Below are positions 51,482 through 60,036 of a stretch of 64,000 nt of DNA, piece after piece. Position 1 is the first letter of the stretch. The number at the start of each line of letters is the position of its first letter. Origin of the DNA: UA16 sp905478895 (GTDB lineage Bacteria; Bacteroidota; Bacteroidia; Flavobacteriales_D; Sanyastnellaceae); NCBI GenBank assembly GCA_943788495.1, contig CALSQO010000001.1, positions 62,001 through 126,000 of the forward strand, written 5' to 3'. Both the position numbers and the translations under genes were made by a program. The notes below the pieces were generated by a model, which saw only the letters and a list, made by a program, of their open reading frames with translations, was not told the origin of the DNA and did not search any database.

Positions 51482-51562
51482 TGAAAATTAAAAAGGGCAA
51501 ATTCAAAGAGGCTTCTAGCCAAGACGTCGATGTTCTAAGAAAATTACCTATCTTTAGTAGAG

Positions 51563-51570
51563 CAAAGTTA
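51563..51570 (-). promoter_or_regulatory. candidate -7 box of kpsF (TAACTTTG)
   Basis: Perfect TAnnTTTG match in the 130-base divergent gap, 81 bases before the kpsF start. A near-consensus plus-strand box, TATCTTTA at 51549-51556, may serve recQ. Confidence 0.35.
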
Positions 51571-51611
51571 ACGCTTTCGTTCGGCGCAAGCCGGCACCAA
51601 ATGTCTGATTG

Positions 51612-53810
51612 ATGAGTATAACGGAAATGTCGACCCAAGGGGCGCTTAAGCATTTCTTTGGATTCGATGAATTCAAGGGGGAGCAAGAGCAGGTTGTTGA
51701 CTGCGTGTTGCGCGGCCAAGACTCTTTTGTCATCATGCCAACAGGCGGAGGCAAGTCCATGTGTTACCAATTGCCCGCATTGATGATGGAAGGGACTGCG
51801 ATTGTGGTTTCACCCTTAATCGCATTGATGAAGAATCAAGTGGATGCCATTCGAGGACACCATGAAACCGATTCCATCGCCCATTATTTAAATTCAAGCC
51901 TCTCAAAATCGGATGCATTGCGCGTCCGTGAAGATGTGGCTACGGGCCTTACAAAATTGCTCTATGTTGCCCCGGAGAGTTTGACCAAGGAGGACAACAT
52001 CAATTTCCTGAGAAGCATTCGAATCAGTTTCGTAGCGGTGGATGAAGCCCACTGCATTTCAGAATGGGGGCATGATTTCCGTCCTGAATACCGGCGGATT
52101 CGCTCCATTGTGAATCAGATTGCGGATGTTCCGATCATTGCATTGACAGCAACGGCAACGCCTAAGGTTCAAGCGGACATCCAGAAAAATCTGGAGATGA
52201 AGAATGCTCAGCTTTTCAAAGCGTCGTTCAATCGAGACAACCTGTTTTATGAAATTCGGGCGAAGAAGGACGCATTGAAGCAAATAGTGCGGCACGCGAA
52301 GCGAAACGTTGGTAAGAGTGGCATTATATACTGCTTGAGCCGAAAGAAGGTCGAAGAAATTTCAGAAGTGCTTCGCGTCAATGGGATCAAAGCGTTGGGC
52401 TACCATGCGGGAATGGATGCGAACACACGCAGTCGGATGCAGGACCAGTTCCTCATGCAAGATGTGGATGTAATCGTTGCAACGATAGCATTCGGGATGG
52501 GCATTGACAAGCCAGACGTCCGATTTGTCATACACTATGATATCCCGAAGTCGCTGGAGAGCTACTACCAAGAGACGGGTCGCGCTGGACGTGATGGAGG
52601 CGAAGGGCATTGCATCGCCTTTTACAGCCACCGGGACATCGAAAAGTTGGAGAAATTCTTGCAAGGGAAGCCGCTGGCAGAGCAGGAAATTGGTCAGCAG
52701 TTGCTTCAAGAGGTAATGGCTTATGCGGAGACTTCGATGAGCCGTCGAAAATTCTTGCTCCATTATTTTGGCGAGGAATTTGACGAGCACAATGGCCCGG
52801 GGGCGATGAACTGTGATAACATGGCCAATCCACCTGTCTTGCGCGATGGACAAGAAGAGGTGCACTTAATTTTAAGTGCCATTCTGGAGCATGGGCAGCA
52901 ATTCAGGTCTCCTTTCATTACAGGCGTTTTGTGCGGCGAGGAGAACCGAGAGATCCAAGATTACAAGGGCGTTTCAAGCCCGTTTTGGTGCCGAGGCAAG
53001 GACCACGATGTCCGCCATTGGAATGGAATCATCCGCCAGATGTTGGTGCTGGGTTTGATCCGAAAGGAAATTGAGACGTACGGCGTTTTGAAGATCAAAG
53101 ACGCTGGAATGGCTTTCTTGACGAATCCAACGCCAGTGATGGTTGCGAAAGAACGCGACTATTCCGATGTGGATGCGATTGACTCCATGAGTCAGACGCG
53201 CTCGAGCCAGGGTGGCGCGATGGATGAGAAGTTGCGCGACATGTTGAAGTCGCTTCGCAAAGATGTAGCCGATGAGCAGTCGCTTCCTCCGTATGTCATT
53301 TTTCAAGATGTCAGTCTCGACGAAATGGCCATTCACTACCCCCTTACGGAGGACGAATTGTTGCGAATATCCGGAGTAGGTTCCGGCAAGGCACGCAAAT
53401 TCGGAAAGCCTTTCTTGAAGCTCATTGATGAATACGTCGAACAGGAGGGAATCGAGCGTGCAGAAGATTTATTGGTGCGCACGACGAATAATAAATCTTC
53501 GTCCAAGGTGCATATCATTCAACGCATCGACCGCCAAATCGATCTTCCAGATATCGCAAAGGACTTGAACATATCACGCGAGGAAGTGATGTCCGAAATT
53601 GAAAACATCGTCTCCGCAGGAACCAAAGTGAATTTGGACTACATCATCGACAAGGCCTTGGATGAGGATAGTCTGGAGGAGTTGTTCGAATTCCTGAAGG
53701 AATCCGAAGACGCGAGTGTCACGGCATTGATCGAAGAATGGAACGACGTTTACAGCGAGGAAGAATTAATGCTTGCCCGCATCAAGTTTTTAAGCGAATA
53801 CGCCAACTAA
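51612..53810 (+). CDS. recQ: ATP-dependent DNA helicase RecQ
   Basis: 3'-5' helicase in recombination and fork repair. The 732 residues have motif I MPTGGGKSMCYQLPA, the DEAH box VDEAHCISEWGHDFRPEY, motif VI YYQETGRAGRDG, an RQC region, an HRDC domain at about 550-640 (LRISGVGSGKARKFG) and a C-terminal winged or helical extension. In the RQC zinc site, normally four Cys, only one is visible (AMNCDNM) and the first is replaced in SMSRRKFLLHYFGE, so zinc is probably not bound. ATG at 51612 is used rather than the preceding TTG. Confidence 0.95.
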   Translation: MSITEMSTQGALKHFFGFDEFKGEQEQVVDCVLRGQDSFVIMPTGGGKSMCYQLPALMMEGTAIVVSPLIALMKNQVDAIRGHHETDSIAHYLNSSLSKSDALRVREDVATGLTKLLYVAPESLTKEDNINFLRSIRISFVAVDEAHCISEWGHDFRPEYRRIRSIVNQIADVPIIALTATATPKVQADIQKNLEMKNAQLFKASFNRDNLFYEIRAKKDALKQIVRHAKRNVGKSGIIYCLSRKKVEEISEVLRVNGIKALGYHAGMDANTRSRMQDQFLMQDVDVIVATIAFGMGIDKPDVRFVIHYDIPKSLESYYQETGRAGRDGGEGHCIAFYSHRDIEKLEKFLQGKPLAEQEIGQQLLQEVMAYAETSMSRRKFLLHYFGEEFDEHNGPGAMNCDNMANPPVLRDGQEEVHLILSAILEHGQQFRSPFITGVLCGEENREIQDYKGVSSPFWCRGKDHDVRHWNGIIRQMLVLGLIRKEIETYGVLKIKDAGMAFLTNPTPVMVAKERDYSDVDAIDSMSQTRSSQGGAMDEKLRDMLKSLRKDVADEQSLPPYVIFQDVSLDEMAIHYPLTEDELLRISGVGSGKARKFGKPFLKLIDEYVEQEGIERAEDLLVRTTNNKSSSKVHIIQRIDRQIDLPDIAKDLNISREEVMSEIENIVSAGTKVNLDYIIDKALDEDSLEELFEFLKESEDASVTALIEEWNDVYSEEELMLARIKFLSEYAN

Positions 53811-53838
53811 TCGTTTCCGTGAGCCACACATGGCTTGC

Positions 53839-54225
53839 TCATCCCCGCAATTCCAGCCAGGATTTCCACCCCAATCGGATCGCAGCGTACATCATGAAGA
53901 GTGCGAAGATTGCACGAACTGCAGCCGGATTCATTTTCAACGACCATTTGCTCCCGATCCAGGCCCCGAATACAAACGTGACGGCCAGTGCCGCTGCGAA
54001 ATAAAGGTTCACAGCTCCCGCCTTGTAATAGCTGATAACAGCCAAAATGCCAATGGGCGGAATCATCATGGCAAGGCTGGTGCCTTGTGCCATGTGCTGG
54101 GACATCCCCAGCCCGAAGACGAGGGCCGGAACAATGATCATGCCCCCACCAATCCCCACAAATCCACTTGCAATTCCGGCTATGAGGCCAATTGCCATCA
54201 AAATTAATAAGGTGTTCACATCCAT
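53839..54225 (-). CDS. half-size TSUP (TauE/SafE) family membrane protein
   Basis: 128 residues with four hydrophobic segments. The N-terminal GIASGFVGIGGGMIIVPAL and the GTSLAMMIPPIGILAV segment are the TSUP (sulfite or sulfonate exporter) motifs, but standard family members have two such halves and about 250 residues. It may work as a dimer. The start at 54225 lies two bases after the stop of the large PD40 gene; the frame extends upstream only into that gene. Confidence 0.82.
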   Translation of the reverse strand: MDVNTLLILMAIGLIAGIASGFVGIGGGMIIVPALVFGLGMSQHMAQGTSLAMMIPPIGILAVISYYKAGAVNLYFAAALAVTFVFGAWIGSKWSLKMNPAAVRAIFALFMMYAAIRLGWKSWLELRG

Positions 54226-54227
54226 GG

Positions 54228-57200
54228 TTAGAAGTCCAGTTGAAGGGATAAATTGAAAACGCGGTCTTGCCATCGTCCATCGTCTACGCCCCAGCACCAA
54301 TCGGCACGCACCCAATAGCCGAGGAGCTTGGAACGCAAGCCAAATCCAGTGCCCCAGATGATGGGTTCGCGGTTGTTGTCAACGGTGACCGTGATTGGAT
54401 TTTGAACGACTACCACTTGATTGAAAGAATTCGATTCGTCGTAGGGGTGTGCGCCATTCCAAGCGGATCCGACATCGGCAAACCCTACGCACTGCAAATC
54501 CCGTAAGAATTCAGATTCGACGGATCGCTTGCTCAACGAGCTCCAGACAGGGACGCGCAATTCCGTATTGAACAAGGCCATGTGTGCCCCATTTCGGGCA
54601 TTGTTCTTGAAGCCCCGAATCGGGGTTACACGTGCTTGGTAGCTGTAGGCAATATCCGGGTCAATGGGTGTGTTGGAGTTGCCCGCGAGTGAGATGGCAT
54701 TGTCCACTCCTCCAACCATGGTGAGCAGCTTTTGCGAACCAATGGACCAGTTGGCAGCACTGCGGAAGGCAAAAGTGACATGGCGCCAAAGGGGCTTGTA
54801 CCAGCGGAAATCCCAACCGACCGTTCCAAAGGTGGATTCGGTTTGCTCAGGGTTGATGAGGTATTCTCCCCAAATTCGGCATCGCAGACCCTCGCGGATG
54901 TTGATCATTCGCTGGCGCGTATTGTCGAAGACGTAGGCCAGCTGGAGGCCGGTTTGGTGCGTAAATGTCGTTGGCAATCGAAGGTTGAAGGCGTCCGTGG
55001 AAAGCGGCGTGTTGCGGTCCATTCGAATCATCGCTTGCATGCGGATGCTGCGCACTTCATCCAAAGGATAGCTCAATTGATGGCGCAACAAGTGAATGTG
55101 CGTGTTGACCGGGGATTGCGAATTGTTTGCATTTTGCGTCACTCCTTGGCGCTCGAGGATCCAAGTCCGGTCCAAGCGTTTGCTCAAATCGGAATAGGCC
55201 AGCATGTAACGGCTATTGCTCAGCGATCCAGAAAGGCGAAAGCCTGCTGTGAACCTTCTGTCTTCGAACAAATCGCTCATGGATATTCTGGAAAGCCCGC
55301 CCAAACCAGGTTGCACAGCGATTTCACCGCTATACGCTTGGTAGAAATTGGTGCCAAAGGAATTGTCCAATTGGCCCGTGACGGATTCAATGGCATAGTT
55401 GCGTCGGTAGTTGACCGGTTTTGGCAATTCGAACGGCTTCCATTCTGTTTGCCTTACTAAGGGGTCATTTGGCTCAGAATCGGCGTTTATTTCTTCGGCC
55501 TGTCCTGTCGTGTTCTCTTGGTTTGAGGATGGTTTGTCCGGATCTGTCCAAGGGCCGAATTGGTAATTCCGGATGTCGGCTTCTCCACTTTTGGGTTTCC
55601 ATTCCCAATCGAGGTCCAGTGAACTCTCGGCCTCGGATGATTCCGGCTGATCGGTCGTTGACTTCCAGGTGCTTTTGTCAACGGGAATTTCATTCCAATA
55701 CACGTGCTCGCAAAGCTGATGTTCGAATCCGATGACTCCTCGCTCGGCAATGAATTGGAACGAATGAGCCGGAGCTGCTAGGGTCTGGGCCAAGCGCGTC
55801 TGCGTGAACCAACGGTAATGAATCGTAGTATCAATGAAGGCCACCGCACTGTCCCGCCAAGAGACCCAGCGTTCTTGGCTGCCGTCAGTGTTTTCAGCGA
55901 GGTAGGTAACCTCCTCGGGCCCTTGCAGTTGTGGCAGTCGTTCATCGGTATTTGGGGTCTGTGTCCACGGCTCAATCCGGGGAATTTTCTCTTGCCAATT
56001 CAATCGAAAGAGATCGTGCTGCTCAGGCAAGGGTTCACCAAGGATGAATGTTGCAGGAAGATTCGTTGTCGGTCGGTTGGAAGCAAACCAAATGAACTTT
56101 CCATCGCGCGAAAAGATCGGATCGAGGTCGTTATAAGGGTCGTTCCAGAGTGCGGTTTGGTTGTTGCCGAGCACTTGGTACAGGTACAGGTCGGATTGTC
56201 CGTTTCGGAGACCACTCCAAATCATGGTGCTTCCATCAGGAGCATAGGCCATGCTGAGGATTTTGTCGATTTGAAAAATGTCCTTGGAGTTGGATTCTAA
56301 GGTTTCAATATTGACTGTGATCAGTTGGTTTTGCGGACCATCTTCAATGGTGTAGGATAGCAATTGTCCATTGGGATGCCAAGCAAAAGCGGGAGAGGCA
56401 TGGATTTGAACGCGGTCAATTTTGTGGCCATGCTTGCCCAATTTAATGGCCTTATTCCCGGTCAAATCGCCAAGCCAAATCGTGGTTTGGCCGCGTTCCG
56501 CTGTGGACCAAACGAATCGGTCACCATCCGGATGGAACCAAACAGAGCTGGCGACGGCCTCTCCCTTGAGCGAGATGGGAAGGTCACCGGTGTTTTTTCG
56601 GGCACGCCTGCGATCGCGTGGCTTTTTCACATTCGGAAAAAGTGCTTCTGAATCGTCCCACTCGAGGTGGTAACGGTTGGCTTCTTCCAGCACCATTGCC
56701 AAATCCATTCCAGTGGCGTATTGAAACCCCTTCTCCAAACTGCGCGAAACACGCGTCATGTACAAGGTATTTGAAACGACCATGGGACCGAAGATGTCTG
56801 CGATGTATTTCCAGACGGCATGGCCAACCCAAGGAGCTCGATTGGCACTTGCTTGATGTGCTTTAGTGATGGCCTGACTGCGCGCAGCATCGCCAATGTG
56901 AATGGCGACATCGGCATTCCAGGGCTTGGAAACATAAGAGGCGAGGCCTTCTGAAAACCAAACGGGAAATGAAGTGGCCGTGGTATTTCGAAGGGCCTCC
57001 TGCCAATTCCCTCCGTACATGATTTGATTGAACAGCAGTTGCGCCAATCCGGACTTGATTTGTTGCTCAACATCCGACCATTCCTCCTGGCCAAATGCAA
57101 AGACCTTGCTGCCTACCAGCATGGCGGTGCCTCCGATGTTGTTCTCTTCATCCGATGCGACTCCGATGTTCGATTGCCGGAATTCCGATTGCTTGTTGAA

Positions 57201-57494
57201 TACTAGAAGTTGCACCCCACCGTCAATGCGACGATCGAATATTTCTTCAACTTCTTCCATCCATTCGGGCAATGCCGCTGTAATTCTTGAGGCGAGCGGT
57301 TTTCCGCCCTGGTAATAATAAACCTCGGCACGCGTGGATGGAAAATATTGCCAGTTGAATGAGCGGTACTGAACCCGATTTTTCCCGAACGTCACATTCG
57401 AACCATCGTAGAACTGTGCCTGTCCGTATGAAACGAACAGCGCGAGTACAAATCCAATGATTGTGAATCGTTTGAGATAGCTTTGCAACGGCAT
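54228..57494 (-). CDS. large PD40-repeat protein with inactive peptidase-like N-domain and C-terminal barrel
   Basis: 1088 residues. Signal peptide about 1-27 (ending QAQ). Residues about 40-290 resemble a peptidase MA / gluzincin domain: the WFSEGLASYVS segment that carries the distal Glu is present, but in the place of HExxH the sequence reads SGLAQLLFNQ. Residues about 310-620 contain TolB-like PD40 repeats (FVWSTAERGQTTIWLGD, FSRDGKFIWFASNR). From about 730 to the end alternating strand-like segments end in FNLSLQLDF, a good outer-membrane barrel end. The start at 57494 is chosen for its signal peptide; the frame upstream reads into the divergent gene. Confidence 0.8.
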   Translation of the reverse strand: MPLQSYLKRFTIIGFVLALFVSYGQAQFYDGSNVTFGKNRVQYRSFNWQYFPSTRAEVYYYQGGKPLASRITAALPEWMEEVEEIFDRRIDGGVQLLVFNKQSEFRQSNIGVASDEENNIGGTAMLVGSKVFAFGQEEWSDVEQQIKSGLAQLLFNQIMYGGNWQEALRNTTATSFPVWFSEGLASYVSKPWNADVAIHIGDAARSQAITKAHQASANRAPWVGHAVWKYIADIFGPMVVSNTLYMTRVSRSLEKGFQYATGMDLAMVLEEANRYHLEWDDSEALFPNVKKPRDRRRARKNTGDLPISLKGEAVASSVWFHPDGDRFVWSTAERGQTTIWLGDLTGNKAIKLGKHGHKIDRVQIHASPAFAWHPNGQLLSYTIEDGPQNQLITVNIETLESNSKDIFQIDKILSMAYAPDGSTMIWSGLRNGQSDLYLYQVLGNNQTALWNDPYNDLDPIFSRDGKFIWFASNRPTTNLPATFILGEPLPEQHDLFRLNWQEKIPRIEPWTQTPNTDERLPQLQGPEEVTYLAENTDGSQERWVSWRDSAVAFIDTTIHYRWFTQTRLAQTLAAPAHSFQFIAERGVIGFEHQLCEHVYWNEIPVDKSTWKSTTDQPESSEAESSLDLDWEWKPKSGEADIRNYQFGPWTDPDKPSSNQENTTGQAEEINADSEPNDPLVRQTEWKPFELPKPVNYRRNYAIESVTGQLDNSFGTNFYQAYSGEIAVQPGLGGLSRISMSDLFEDRRFTAGFRLSGSLSNSRYMLAYSDLSKRLDRTWILERQGVTQNANNSQSPVNTHIHLLRHQLSYPLDEVRSIRMQAMIRMDRNTPLSTDAFNLRLPTTFTHQTGLQLAYVFDNTRQRMINIREGLRCRIWGEYLINPEQTESTFGTVGWDFRWYKPLWRHVTFAFRSAANWSIGSQKLLTMVGGVDNAISLAGNSNTPIDPDIAYSYQARVTPIRGFKNNARNGAHMALFNTELRVPVWSSLSKRSVESEFLRDLQCVGFADVGSAWNGAHPYDESNSFNQVVVVQNPITVTVDNNREPIIWGTGFGLRSKLLGYWVRADWCWGVDDGRWQDRVFNLSLQLDF

Positions 57495-57500
57495 ACCTTT

Positions 57501-57508
57501 CGAAGTTA
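57501..57508 (-). promoter_or_regulatory. near-consensus -7 box of the PD40 gene (TAACTTCG)
   Basis: One mismatch to TAnnTTTG, ending 6 bases before the ATG at 57494, in the 21-base divergent gap. Confidence 0.3.
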
Positions 57509-57515
57509 CAGCCAG

Positions 57516-58184
57516 ATGACAAAACTTCACGCATTTACCTTCAACGCATTCGGTGAAAAAACCTACCTCCTCGACCATGGAAATGGCGATGCCACTGTGT
57601 TTGATCCCGGGATGTCCACCAAAATGGAGCAAGAAGAATTTGCAAAGTTTTGCGAAGCGATTGGTGTTGTGCCGACGCAATGCCTGCTCACACATGCACA
57701 TTTGGACCACGTGATGGGCACCGGGTGGGTTTTTGAACGATGGGGCTTGAAGCCTCGAGTGCATTTCCTGGATCTGTCAACGTACGAGCAAGCTCCAAGG
57801 GCAGCATCGGTTTACGGTGTGCGCATGGACCCGCCACCTGCGTTGGGCCCATTCCTCGCTGCGGAGGAGCGCATTCGTTGCGGGCCGTCAGAATTGGAAG
57901 TTTTGTTCACGCCGGGCCACGCTCCTGGCCATGTCGTTTTTGTAGAGCACCAGCAAGGCTGGGTTATCGGTGGCGACGTATTGTTTGAAAGGAGTGTCGG
58001 GCGAACGGATTTGCCGGGGTGCAGTCCAGCGGATTTGGTCAAAAGCATTGCAGATGTGCTCTATGCCTTGCCCGATGACTTTGAGATTTGGCCGGGCCAC
58101 GGCGGCGTTACTACTGTGGGCGCTGAGAAGCGAGAGAATCCTTTCGTGAATGCGGCCGGCACTGGAATGATGCAGTCAACATGA
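57516..58184 (+). CDS. metallo-beta-lactamase fold hydrolase (glyoxalase II-like)
   Basis: 222 residues. The metal site is THAHLDHVMG (HxHxDH), followed by FTPGHAPGHVVF, GGDVLFERSVGRTDLPG and a final WPGHGGVTT, the order found in glyoxalase II-like hydrolases. Which thioester is cut is not known. The ATG at 57516 is preferred; only 21 bases separate it from the divergent PD40 gene. Confidence 0.92.
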   Translation: MTKLHAFTFNAFGEKTYLLDHGNGDATVFDPGMSTKMEQEEFAKFCEAIGVVPTQCLLTHAHLDHVMGTGWVFERWGLKPRVHFLDLSTYEQAPRAASVYGVRMDPPPALGPFLAAEERIRCGPSELEVLFTPGHAPGHVVFVEHQQGWVIGGDVLFERSVGRTDLPGCSPADLVKSIADVLYALPDDFEIWPGHGGVTTVGAEKRENPFVNAAGTGMMQST

Positions 58185-58201
58185 CTCGCCTTGACGGAAG
58201 T

Positions 58202-59281
58202 TCAGTGATGAGAAGGAGGGGTGACCTTTAAGTTGCGCCGTTCGGCCTCCCAGTCCAAGTTCACCAAGTTCCATGAGAAAGTCGTCCCTTGGCCAGGCTC
58301 TGAAGCAACGGAGATTTCTTGTCCATGCGACTCGATGATGTGCTTGACAATGGATAAGCCCAATCCGGAGCCCCCTGCGTGCCGTGAACGGCTCTTGTCG
58401 ACGCGGTAAAATCGCTCAAAAACACGGTCAAGGTCATCCTTGCCAATTCCAATTCCGTCATCTGCAACGGAAAGCGTGACGTCTCTTCCGTTGTTCTCTA
58501 ATCTCAAAGTGGAAGTGCCGTTTTCTTCTCCATAATGGATGGAATTTGCAACCAAATTGGTGAGGACTTGTTGCATTTGATGAGAACTGCATAAGACGTG
58601 CATGGTATTCTCAATTGTGCCAGGCAATTCCAGTTTGAGCGTGATCTTTTTCTTTGCAGCAGCAACTTCGGCGTTTTCCAGTGCCTCCCTCATCATGTTG
58701 ACGACATTGCACGGAACAAGGGTCATTTCTATGCGGTCAGATTCCAGTTTACTAATGGTATCCAAGTCTTCAATGAGCTCCGTCATCCGATCGATATTTT
58801 TACTGGCTTTGGTCAAGAAGTTTCGGACTAACGCTTCATCTTTTAGGTCATTTTCCATCAGGGTCAAAACGAATCCTTGAATGTTGAACAGAGGTGTTTT
58901 GAGTTCGTGCGCCAAGTTGCCGATGAATTCTTTGCGAAAAGAATCTTTCTTTCGGAGTGACTTGATGTCCTGCAATTGGTCATTTGCCCACTCAATGATG
59001 TCGTCAAGGCTCTCGCGTTCGGCATTGGATTTGGCCGAGTCTTCGACCGAGGAAATGGCCGCTGAGATCCCCTTGACCTTACTGGAGATAAACGTTTCGG
59101 CCGACCACTTGATGATTACAAAGGTGGCTGTTTCTGTTAAAAGAGCCACCAACAGTGCCAGCGCCCAGAGGTGTATAGCGTCTAGGCCTTGGAGCAAGAG
59201 AAATGTTCCAATTCCGCTGAGAACGGATAGAATTGGAGACGTTTTGAGCGCTATTTCCCGAGGAGTATTTTGTTTGCTCAC
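58202..59281 (-). CDS. sensor histidine kinase, PhoR-like
   Basis: 359 residues. Two membrane helices at about 15-58 with almost no loop between them, then a cytoplasmic dimerisation domain with the phospho-accepting His in NLAHELKTPLFNIQG, and an HATPase domain (VADDGIGIGKDDL, GGSGLGLSIVKHII). The start codon is GTG at 59281, overlapping the response-regulator stop (GTGA), so both are translated together. It lacks a periplasmic sensor domain. Confidence 0.94.
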   Translation of the reverse strand: MSKQNTPREIALKTSPILSVLSGIGTFLLLQGLDAIHLWALALLVALLTETATFVIIKWSAETFISSKVKGISAAISSVEDSAKSNAERESLDDIIEWANDQLQDIKSLRKKDSFRKEFIGNLAHELKTPLFNIQGFVLTLMENDLKDEALVRNFLTKASKNIDRMTELIEDLDTISKLESDRIEMTLVPCNVVNMMREALENAEVAAAKKKITLKLELPGTIENTMHVLCSSHQMQQVLTNLVANSIHYGEENGTSTLRLENNGRDVTLSVADDGIGIGKDDLDRVFERFYRVDKSRSRHAGGSGLGLSIVKHIIESHGQEISVASEPGQGTTFSWNLVNLDWEAERRNLKVTPPSHH

Positions 59282-59967
59282 ACGTCAAATTTATACCCCA
59301 CTCCTTTAATGGTGGCAAAATATTCTTTTCCGAGCTTGCTCCGAAGTTTGCGCATGTGCACGTCGATGGTGCGGTCGCCGACAATTACATCATGCCCCCA
59401 GACTTTTGTGAGGATCAGATCACGCGTAAAAACTCTTCCAGGCTCTGAGCACAGCAAAAACAGCAATTCAAACTCTTTTTTCGGGAGCGAAAGCTGGACG
59501 CCATTTTGAGTCACCAAATGCCGCTTTCGATCAATGGTAAATGCATCAAAAGCCAGCTGTTCATGAGTATCCAAATTCGGCAATCGCCGCATTAACGCTT
59601 CGACTCGTTTGATCAAAACGCGGGGGGCAACCGGTTTGGTGATGTAATCATCTGCTCCCGAATCAAACCCCACGACCTGGCTGTAATCCTCCCCTCTAGC
59701 GGAGAGAAATGCAATCAAACATTCTTTGGTTTTGGGATGCTCACGAAGTTGCTTACAGGCTTCAATGCCGTCCATTTCAGGCATCATCACGTCCAAAAGT
59801 ATCAGGTCGGGTTGAAGCCGAAGTGCCTTTTTGATGCCCGTCGCACCATTATCAGCCGTTTCGACGCGGAATCCAGCTTGATGAAGATTGAATCCGATCA
59901 ATTCGCGAATATCCGGATCGTCGTCGACAACGAGGATGGTTTTGGACAGGGCAGGCAGTGTCGGCAT
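59278..59967 (-). CDS. response regulator transcription factor, OmpR/PhoB family
   Basis: 229 residues: receiver domain (ILVVDDDPDIRE, the phospho-accepting Asp in LILLDVMMPEMDG, Thr/Lys late in the domain) and a C-terminal winged helix (about 135-229; FTRDLILTKVWGHD, TIDVHMRKLRSKLG). It partners the kinase encoded directly downstream. The start at 59967 fits the family; the frame is open seven codons further. The target genes are unknown. Confidence 0.94.
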   Translation of the reverse strand: MPTLPALSKTILVVDDDPDIRELIGFNLHQAGFRVETADNGATGIKKALRLQPDLILLDVMMPEMDGIEACKQLREHPKTKECLIAFLSARGEDYSQVVGFDSGADDYITKPVAPRVLIKRVEALMRRLPNLDTHEQLAFDAFTIDRKRHLVTQNGVQLSLPKKEFELLFLLCSEPGRVFTRDLILTKVWGHDVIVGDRTIDVHMRKLRSKLGKEYFATIKGVGYKFDV

Positions 59968-60036
59968 TGAGCTCCAAATATCGTCCAAAGACCGGTGGAA
60001 TTGAGAAGAAATTGTGAACCAAAGGTTATGCTAATG

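Noticed and set aside
54732..55460. 242-codon plus-strand ORF antisense to the PD40 protein gene
   Set aside because: No motifs; the minus-strand frame continues a single 1088-residue protein with signal peptide and barrel end.
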